Shown here in pieces: positions 57,407 to 64,000 of a DNA stretch of 64,000 nt (position 1 is the first letter of the stretch; each line of letters opens with the position of its first letter). The stretch spans positions 230,896 through 294,895 of the forward strand of contig CAVXBV010000008.1 in NCBI GenBank assembly GCA_963760125.1. The letters are read 5' to 3'. A program made the position numbers and the translations under genes. The notes under the pieces are model-generated. The model was not told the DNA's origin and searched no databases. It was given only the letters and a program-made list of their open reading frames with translations. Origin of the DNA: RYN-111 sp963760125 (GTDB lineage Bacteria > Actinomycetota > Actinomycetes > Mycobacteriales > SCTD01).

Positions 57407-58354
57407 TCAGGCCTCCGTCTCGGTCGTCTCGGGAGCCGACTCGGGGGTCGGCTCAGTGCTGTCGGCAGCGGCCTCGGGAGCGGCCGTGTCGGCCGCGGGG
57501 GCCTCGACGATCGCCGCCGGGGTCTCGACCGGGGTGTCGGCGAGCAGCTCGACGGCGGCGCTGGTGTCCGTCGTCGCGTCCGTGTCCTCGGGGGACTCGG
57601 CGGCGCGCCCGGCCTCGGTGCCGCCGGCGGTGGTGCCGGTGGAGCCGGAGCGCGGGCCGCGCTTGGCGGGACGCTCGCGGCGCTGCTGACGCAGCACGGC
57701 CTCCTGCGCCTCGCGCTCGGCGCGGGACATGACCTTGTCGCCCTTGTAGATCCAGACCTTCACACCGATGCGGCCGAAGGTCGTGCGGGCCTCGTAGGTG
57801 CCGTAGTCGATGTCCGCACGAAGCGTGTGCAGCGGGACCCGGCCCTCGCGGTAGAACTCGGAGCGGCTCATCTCCGCGCCGCCAAGACGCCCAGCGCACT
57901 GGACACGGATGCCCTTGACGCCCGGGCTCTTCATGGCGGACTGCATCGACTTGCGCATCGCGCGGCGGAAGCTGACGCGGCTCGAGAGCTGCTCGGCGAC
58001 ACCCTGCGCGACCAGCTGAGCGTCGCTCTCGGGGTTCTTGACCTCGAGGATGTTCAGCTGGACCTGCTTGCCGGTGAGCTTCTCGAGGTCACCGCGGATG
58101 CGGTCGGCCTCAGCGCCACGACGGCCGATGACGATACCGGGACGGGCCGTGTGGATGTCCACGCGGACGCGGTCACGGGTGCGCTCGATCTCCACCTTCG
58201 AGATGCCGGCGCGCTCCATGCCCTTGCTCATCATCTTGCGGATCGCCACGTCTTCCTTGACGTACTCCGCGTAGTTCTTGTCTGCGTACCAGCGCGAGGT
58301 CCAGTCGGTGGTGATACCGAGCCGGAACCCGTGCGGGTTGACCTTCTGGCCCAT
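57407..58354 (-). CDS. rpsC: 30S ribosomal protein uS3 with long acidic tail
   Basis: S3 core in about residues 1-218: KH domain (DIHTARPGIVIGRRGAEADRI) and the C-terminal core with GRLGGAEMSRSEFYREGRVPLHTLRADIDYGTYEA. It is followed by about 95 residues rich in Glu, Ala, Pro and Thr (ETPAAIVEAPAADTAAPE). Such tails are common in actinobacteria but variable; this one is long. It shares one base with the rplV stop. Confidence 0.97.
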   Translation of the reverse strand: MGQKVNPHGFRLGITTDWTSRWYADKNYAEYVKEDVAIRKMMSKGMERAGISKVEIERTRDRVRVDIHTARPGIVIGRRGAEADRIRGDLEKLTGKQVQLNILEVKNPESDAQLVAQGVAEQLSSRVSFRRAMRKSMQSAMKSPGVKGIRVQCAGRLGGAEMSRSEFYREGRVPLHTLRADIDYGTYEARTTFGRIGVKVWIYKGDKVMSRAEREAQEAVLRQQRRERPAKRGPRSGSTGTTAGGTEAGRAAESPEDTDATTDTSAAVELLADTPVETPAAIVEAPAADTAAPEAAADSTEPTPESAPETTETEA

Positions 58355-58767
58355 TAGCGCTGGCCACCCTTCTTGGAGGAACCTGCGTTGACGGGCTCAG
58401 CGACGAGAGCCTGCACGACCACCGTGATGTGGCTCGTGCGCTTGCGGATGCGGAAGGCTCGGCCCTGGGCGCGGGGGCGGAAGCGCTTGAGGGTCGGGCC
58501 CTCATCGACGTACGCCTGCGCGATGAACAGGTCGCGACGGTTGAGCTGCTTGTTGTGCTCGGCGTTGGCGACGGCCGAGGCCAGCACCTTGCCGATCGGC
58601 TCGGACGCAGCGTGCGTGTCGAAGCGCAGGATCTCGGCGGCCTGGTCGACGGGGAGCCCGCGGACCAGGTCGATGACCCGGCGGCACTTCATCGGCGTCA
58701 TGCGGACGTACCGCGCCGTGGCCAGTGCGGCGTTCGGCGGCAGGTGCCGCGTCTTGTTCTCAGCCAC
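58354..58767 (-). CDS. rplV: 50S ribosomal protein uL22
   Basis: The 137-residue L22, lining the exit tunnel: ARYVRMTPMKCRRVIDLVRGLPVDQAAEIL and the beta hairpin GPTLKRFRPRAQGRAFRIRKRTSHITVVV. GTG 58767 overlaps the rpsS 3' end by 8 bases. No macrolide-resistance-type change is obvious. Confidence 0.97.
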   Translation of the reverse strand: MAENKTRHLPPNAALATARYVRMTPMKCRRVIDLVRGLPVDQAAEILRFDTHAASEPIGKVLASAVANAEHNKQLNRRDLFIAQAYVDEGPTLKRFRPRAQGRAFRIRKRTSHITVVVQALVAEPVNAGSSKKGGQR

Positions 58768-59041
58768 GACGAGCCCGCCGATCGTCCTTCACGTGACCCT
58801 TGAAGGTGCGCGTGGGAGCGAACTCACCGAGCTTGTGGCCGACCATCGACTCGGTCACGAAGACCGGGACGTGCTTACGGCCGTCGTGCACGGCCAGCGT
58901 GTGGCCGAGCATGTCGGGGATGATCGTCGAGCGACGGCTCCACGTCTTGATGACGTTCTTGGTGCCCTTCTCGTTCTGCACGTCCACCTTCTTGAGCAGG
59001 TGGTCGTCGACGAAGGGCCCCTTCTTCAGACTGCGAGGCAC
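58760..59041 (-). CDS. rpsS: 30S ribosomal protein uS19
   Basis: The 93-residue S19: MPRSLKKGPFVDDHLLKKV, TWSRRSTIIPDMLGHTLAVHDGRKHVPVFVTE and KLGEFAPTRTFKGH. Its last codons overlap the start of rplV. Confidence 0.97.
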   Translation of the reverse strand: MPRSLKKGPFVDDHLLKKVDVQNEKGTKNVIKTWSRRSTIIPDMLGHTLAVHDGRKHVPVFVTESMVGHKLGEFAPTRTFKGHVKDDRRARRG

Positions 59042-59051
59042 GGCGAATCCC

Positions 59052-59885
59052 CTAGCGCTTCTTGTTGGTCTTGCGGCGGCGGACGATCATGGCGTCGCTC
59101 GCCTTGCGGCGGCGCGTACGGCCCTCAGGCTTTCCGGCGGGGTTGACCGGGTGGCGACCACCACTGGTCTTGCCCTCACCACCACCGTGCGGGTGGTCGA
59201 CGGGGTTCATGGCGACACCACGGACGGAGGGGCGCTTGCCCTTCCAGCGCATGCGACCGGCCTTGCCCCAGTTGATGTTGCTCTGCTCGGCGTTGCCGAC
59301 CTCACCCACCGTCGCGCGGCAGCGGATGTCGACGTTGCGGACCTCGCCGGAGGGCATGCGCAGCTGCGCGAAGCGACCCTCCTTGGCGACCAGCTGGACG
59401 CTGGTCCCGGCCGAACGAGCGATCTTCGCGCCGCCACCGGGACGGAGCTCGATGTTGTGCACGGTGGTACCGGTCGGGATGTTGCGCAGCGGGAGCGCGT
59501 TGCCCGGCTTGATGTCGGCGTTCGGACCGGCCTCGATGACGTCGCCCTGCTTCAGGCCCTTGGGCGCCACGATGTAGCGCTTCTCGCCGTCGGCGTAGTG
59601 CAGCAGCGCAATGCGCGCCGTGCGGTTGGGGTCGTACTCGATGTGCGCGACCTTGGCCGGGACACCGTCCTTGTCGTGACGACGGAAGTCGATGACGCGG
59701 TACGCGCGCTTGTGCCCGCCACCCTGGTGCCGGGTGGTGATGCGCCCGGTCGAGTTGCGGCCGCCCTTGTTGTGCAGGGGACGGACCAGCGACTTCTCCG
59801 GTGTGCTGCGCGTGATCTCAGCGAAGTCGGCCACGCTCGAGCCACGACGGCCCGGGGTGGTCGGCTTGTACTTGCGGATGCCCAT
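59052..59885 (-). CDS. rplB: 50S ribosomal protein uL2
   Basis: The 277-residue L2 near the peptidyl-transferase centre: MGIRKYKPTTPGRRGSSV, the OB/SH3 domains, and GVAMNPVDHPHGGGEGKTSGG with the conserved HPHGGG. The C-terminus is basic (RRRKASDAMIVRRRKTNKKR). Confidence 0.98.
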   Translation of the reverse strand: MGIRKYKPTTPGRRGSSVADFAEITRSTPEKSLVRPLHNKGGRNSTGRITTRHQGGGHKRAYRVIDFRRHDKDGVPAKVAHIEYDPNRTARIALLHYADGEKRYIVAPKGLKQGDVIEAGPNADIKPGNALPLRNIPTGTTVHNIELRPGGGAKIARSAGTSVQLVAKEGRFAQLRMPSGEVRNVDIRCRATVGEVGNAEQSNINWGKAGRMRWKGKRPSVRGVAMNPVDHPHGGGEGKTSGGRHPVNPAGKPEGRTRRRKASDAMIVRRRKTNKKR

Positions 59886-59928
59886 ATCAGTCTCTCTTCA
59901 GCTCGTGAGTCCAGTCAGGTAGCCGGGG

Positions 59929-60228
59929 CTACGCGACCGGGCCCCCGAAGATCTCGATGGTGCCCTCGCGGAGCGTGACGATCGCGCGCTTGGAGGCAGC
60001 GCGCTGACCGAAGCCGGCGCGGGTGCGCTTGCGCTTGCCCTTGCGGTTCAGCGTGTTGACGTCCTTGACCTTCACGTCGAACACCTTCTCGACCGCGATC
60101 TTGATCTGGGTCTTGTTGGCGCCCGGCGCGACGAGGAACGTGTACTTGTTCTCGTCGAGCAGGCCGTAGCTCTTCTCGGAGATGACCGGGGCGAGCAGGA
60201 TGTCGCGCGGGTCGGTCAGGTCGGTCAT
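59929..60228 (-). CDS. rplW: 50S ribosomal protein uL23
   Basis: The 99-residue L23, docking site for SRP and trigger factor: DPRDILLAPVISEKSYGLLDENKYTF and KVKDVNTLNRKGKRKRTRAGFG. It overlaps rplD by 4 bases. Confidence 0.97.
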   Translation of the reverse strand: MTDLTDPRDILLAPVISEKSYGLLDENKYTFLVAPGANKTQIKIAVEKVFDVKVKDVNTLNRKGKRKRTRAGFGQRAASKRAIVTLREGTIEIFGGPVA

Positions 60229-60938
60229 GCCGAGACCTCCTCAGTGGCCGCGGGGGCGTCCACGGTCGAGGACTCCGACGAGGTCGCGGAGGCCTTGGCG
60301 GTCCTGCCCTTGGACGGGCCGGCGAGGAACGCCTGGAGGGCGGCCTCGGTGAACACGACGTCGTCGCTGATGAGGACGTCGTAGGTGTTGAGCTGGCCGG
60401 GCGAGAGCAGGTGCACGGCCTCGTGGTTGCGCAGGGACTTCCAGGTGATCTCGTCCGAGCGCTCCGCGACGACCAGCACGTGCCGGCGCTGGCTCAGCGC
60501 CGCGAGCAGGCCGGTGGCCACCTTGGTGGACGGGACGTCTCCGCCGGAGAGCGAGTCCACGACGTGGATGCGCTCGTGGGCGAAGCGGTCCGAGAGGGCA
60601 CCGCGCAGGGCGGCCGCCTTCATCTTCTTCGGCGTCCGCTGCGTGTAGTCACGCGGCTTCGGACCGTGGACCACACCACCACCGACGAACTGCGGCGCGC
60701 GGGTGGAGCCCTGACGGGCCCGACCCGTGCCCTTCTGGCGGTAGGGCTTGCGCCCACCACCACGGACCTCGCCACGCGACTTCGTGGAGTGCGTGCCCTG
60801 ACGGGCCGCGGCGAGCTGGCCGACGACGACCTGGTGGATCAGGGGGATGTTGACCTGGACGCCGAAGACGTCCTCCGGCAGCTCGACGGTGCGGCCGGTG
60901 GCACCCTGGGCGCTCTTGACTTCGAGGGTGAGGGTCAC
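60225..60938 (-). CDS. rplD: 50S ribosomal protein uL4
   Basis: The 237-residue L4: LIHQVVVGQLAAARQGTHSTKSRGEVRGGGRKPYRQKGTGRARQGSTRAPQF (tunnel loop) and DVLISDDVVFTEAAL. An Ala/Ser/Glu-rich tail of about 25 residues is added. L4 represses the S10 operon in E. coli; that leader structure is not seen here. It overlaps rplC by 4 bases. Confidence 0.97.
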   Translation of the reverse strand: MTLTLEVKSAQGATGRTVELPEDVFGVQVNIPLIHQVVVGQLAAARQGTHSTKSRGEVRGGGRKPYRQKGTGRARQGSTRAPQFVGGGVVHGPKPRDYTQRTPKKMKAAALRGALSDRFAHERIHVVDSLSGGDVPSTKVATGLLAALSQRRHVLVVAERSDEITWKSLRNHEAVHLLSPGQLNTYDVLISDDVVFTEAALQAFLAGPSKGRTAKASATSSESSTVDAPAATEEVSA

Positions 60939-61630
60939 TTGACCACACCGCCCTTCCCGAGGCCGTTCTTGACGGCGGTGCGGACGAGGACCAGTCCACC
61001 GCGCGGGCCGGGAACGGCGCCCTTGACCAGCAGCAGACCCTTCTCGGCGTCGATCGCGTGGACCGTGAGGTTCTGGGTGGTGGTCTTGTTGACACCCATG
61101 CGGCCGGCCATGCGCGTGCCCTTGAACACGCGACCGGGGGTGGCGCAGGCGCCGATGGAACCGGGCTTGCGGTGCGCGCGGTGCACACCGTGACCGGCGC
61201 CGAGGCCCTTGAAGTTGTGCCGCTTCATGACACCGGCGTAGCCCTTGCCCTTGCTGGTGGCGACGACGTCGACCTTCAGCGGCTTGGCGCCCTCCTCGGT
61301 GGAGGGGGCGAACAGGTCCGCCGTGATCTCCTGACCGAGCTCGTACGACGCGGCGTCCGCGGTGCGGATCTCCAGCGTGTAGCGACGCGGGGGCACGCCG
61401 GCCTTGGCGAAGTGGCCGGCCTCGGGCTTGTTGACCTTGCGCGGGTCGATCGCCCCGTAGGCGATCTGGACGGCGCTGTAGCCGTCGTTCTCCACGGTGC
61501 GGATCTGGGTGACCACGCAGGGGCCGGCCTCGATCACGGTGACCGGGACGATCCGGTTGTTCGCGTCGAAGACCTGGGTCATCCCCAGCTTGGTGCCCAG
61601 GACGCCCTGGACGGTGCGGTTGCTTGTCAT
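60935..61630 (-). CDS. rplC: 50S ribosomal protein uL3
   Basis: The 231-residue L3: GVLGTKLGMTQVFDANNRIVPVTVIEAGPC and KGKGYAGVMKRHNFKGLGAGHGVHRAHRKPGSIGACATPGRVFKG. It starts at ATG 61630, 10 bases after rpsJ. Confidence 0.97.
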   Translation of the reverse strand: MTSNRTVQGVLGTKLGMTQVFDANNRIVPVTVIEAGPCVVTQIRTVENDGYSAVQIAYGAIDPRKVNKPEAGHFAKAGVPPRRYTLEIRTADAASYELGQEITADLFAPSTEEGAKPLKVDVVATSKGKGYAGVMKRHNFKGLGAGHGVHRAHRKPGSIGACATPGRVFKGTRMAGRMGVNKTTTQNLTVHAIDAEKGLLLVKGAVPGPRGGLVLVRTAVKNGLGKGGVVK

Positions 61631-61640
61631 GTCGGTAGCC

Positions 61641-61949
61641 CTACAGCTTGATCTCGATGTCGACGCCCGCCGGGAGGTCGAGTCGCATGAGCGAGTCGAC
61701 CGTCTTCGGCGTGGGGTCGAGGATGTCGATGAGGCGCTTGTGCGTACGCATCTCGAAGTGCTCGCGCGAGTCCTTGTACTTGTGCGGCGAGCGGATGACG
61801 CAGTACACGTTCTTCTCGGTCGGCAGCGGCACCGGGCCCGCGACCTGGGCGCCCGTGCGGGTCACCGTCTCGACGATCTTGCGCGCCGAGCTGTCGATGA
61901 CCTCGTGGTCGTAGGCCTTGAGCCTGATGCGGATCTTCTGTCCCGCCAT
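61641..61949 (-). CDS. rpsJ: 30S ribosomal protein uS10
   Basis: The 102-residue S10 (also the antitermination factor NusE): IRIRLKAYDHEVIDSSARKIVETVTRTGAQVAGPVPLPTEK and RLIDILDPTPKTVDSLMRLDLPAGVDIEIKL. First gene of the S10 operon. Upstream lie a short CCGCTCC/GGAGCGG stem at 61995-62010 and the tuf terminator; no obvious promoter fits in the 69 bases between. Confidence 0.97.
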   Translation of the reverse strand: MAGQKIRIRLKAYDHEVIDSSARKIVETVTRTGAQVAGPVPLPTEKNVYCVIRSPHKYKDSREHFEMRTHKRLIDILDPTPKTVDSLMRLDLPAGVDIEIKL

Positions 61950-62018
61950 GGTGGCTTGTTTCCTTCTTCTGGTGCTGCTGCTGACTCGGGGGTGCCGCTC
62001 CGGGGAGCGGGTCGTGCT

Positions 62019-62062
62019 TCCGCGGTACGGCGGCCGGCGTGTGCCGTCCGCCGTACCGCGGA
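62019..62062 (-). terminator. Terminator of the fusA-tuf operon
   Basis: A 15-base perfect stem (62019-62033 with 62048-62062) and 14-base loop begin 6 bases after the tuf stop, before rpsJ. Confidence 0.88.
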
Positions 62063-62068
62063 GGGGTG

Positions 62069-63262
<1,194 letters not shown>

Positions 63263-63339
63263 GTGGCCTGTCTCCTTTAGTGCGGTGGTCTGGTACGGGT
63301 CGGGTGGGGCGGGTCGTGCCGTCGTTCTCGAACCGGGAG

Positions 63340-63364
63340 TTACTCGCCCCGGACCTTCGCGATG
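63340..63364. repeat. Degenerate copy of the fusA 3' end
   Basis: These 25 bases match 22 of 25 of the fusA terminal segment at 63399-63423. Read on the minus strand they would code Ile-Ala-Lys-Val-Arg-Gly-Glu and a TAA stop, the same as the real fusA end. They lie in the fusA-tuf gap, 34 bases downstream of the true stop. Confidence 0.75.
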
Positions 63365-63398
63365 CTCATTGCTCGGGCCGCGGACCCGTTCGCTGCGC

Positions 63399-64000
63399 TC
63401 ACTCTCCGCGGACCTTCGCGATGATCTCCTTCGCCACATTGCTCGGAACCTCGGCGTAGGAGTCGAACTGCATGCTGTAGCTGGCTCGGCCCTGGGTGCG
63501 CGACCGGAGGTCGCCCACGTAGCCGAACATCTCCGACAGCGGGACCAGGGCCTTGACCACGCGCACACCGGCGCGCTCGTCCATGGCCTGGATCATCCCG
63601 CGGCGGCTGTTGAGGTCGCCGATCACGTCGCCCATGTTCTCCTCGGGCGTGGTGACCTCGACGGCCATCATCGGCTCCATGAGGGCGGGGTCCGCCTTGC
63701 GAGCGGCCTCCTTGAAGCCCATCGAACCGGCGATCTTGAAGGCCAGCTCGGAGGAGTCGACCTCGTGGTAGCCGCCGTCGAGCAGGCTCACCTTGACGCC
63801 GACGAGCGGGTAGCCGGCGAGGATCCCGTGCGAGATCGCCTCCTGGCAGCCCGCGTCGACCGCCGGGATGTACTCCTTGGGGATGCGACCGCCAGTGACC
63901 TTGTTCTCGAAGACGTACGTCGGGAGGTCGCCGCCCTCGGGCTTGTCGGCCTCCGTGATCGGGGAGAGCGCGATCTGGATCTTCGCGAACTGCCCGGTGC
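63399..64000 (-). CDS. fusA: Elongation factor G, C-terminal part (gene runs off the window)
   Basis: Translocation GTPase; only the last 200 codons are inside the window, covering domains IV and V (FAKIQIALSPITEADKPEGGD, IPKEYIPAVDAGCQEA, GGYHEVDSSELAFKIAGSMGFKEA, LNSRRGMIQAMDERAG, LSEMFGYVGDLRSRTQGRASYSMQFDSYAEVPSNVAKEIIAKVRGE). The GTPase domain lies beyond 64000. The sequence is intact to the window edge. It is cotranscribed with tuf in the str operon. Confidence 0.97.
   Translation of the reverse strand, partial: TGQFAKIQIALSPITEADKPEGGDLPTYVFENKVTGGRIPKEYIPAVDAGCQEAISHGILAGYPLVGVKVSLLDGGYHEVDSSELAFKIAGSMGFKEAARKADPALMEPMMAVEVTTPEENMGDVIGDLNSRRGMIQAMDERAGVRVVKALVPLSEMFGYVGDLRSRTQGRASYSMQFDSYAEVPSNVAKEIIAKVRGE

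Overview
The window is a gene-dense stretch of high-GC (about 70%) actinomycete chromosome. Support for this comes from many GTG starts, a WhiD-type WhiB protein next to a BldM-type response regulator, a His-tailed GroEL behind a CIRCE operator, GuaB3, Nei2, and actinobacterial ribosomal-protein operons with acidic C-terminal tails. The order groES-groEL / whiD / bldM / guaB / guaB3 on one side and tsaB-rimI-tsaD, alr, acpS, glmS, glmM, rpsI-rplM, truA, rplQ, rpoA and the S10/spc/alpha operons on the other matches the conserved core around SCO4700-4771 of Streptomyces coelicolor (known synteny, recalled rather than searched). The genus cannot be fixed from the sequence. I see no rRNA, tRNA, prophage, transposase or CRISPR array, and no gene-free stretch longer than about 250 bases.

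Layout. 1-11000 is accessory: an MFS exporter, Nei2 glycosylase, a cyanophycin-synthetase-like Mur ligase divergent from an M20 peptidase, a GNAT, a secreted propeller-like protein, DUF2461, DUF2254 and a large secreted alpha/beta hydrolase. 11181-17598 holds purine genes (guaA, guaB3, guaB) with a GNAT and two tandem secreted paralogues between them. 17660-21724 is a regulatory cluster: bldM, a sensor whose kinase domain looks degenerate, a helical-repeat protein, a MerR regulator with a cobalamin-binding-like domain, and divergent whiD. 21889-23091 is an M15-type lipoprotein peptidase, followed by tandem repeats and a perfect 24-bp inverted repeat. 23341-31826 carries groESL, the t6A genes tsaD/tsaB/tsaE, rimI, an acyl-CoA ligase, a UDG and a hydrolase. 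31823-40339 is cell-wall and cofactor supply: alr, nnr, acpS, glmS, pepN, glmM. From 40404 to the end run the translation operons on the minus strand: L13-S9, ABC-F, truA, L17-rpoA-S4-S11-S13-L36-IF1, map-adk-secY, the whole spc and S10 clusters, tuf, and the 3' part of fusA cut by the window edge.

How it works together. Most genes from 16 kb onward are on the minus strand in tightly coupled operons with 1-, 4- or 8-base overlaps. Strong intercistronic hairpins split the ribosomal region at tuf/rpsJ, rplO/secY, rpsD/rpoA, rpoA/rplQ, rplQ/truA and rpsI/glmM. Points that most deserve a second look are the bldM-linked pseudokinase and B12-type MerR cluster, the ATP-grasp-less CphA-like ligase, the copies of gene 3' ends found downstream of guaA, fusA and the M15 peptidase gene, the perfect inverted repeat at 23168-23233, and truA, which has no ATG/GTG/TTG start that would retain its catalytic Asp.
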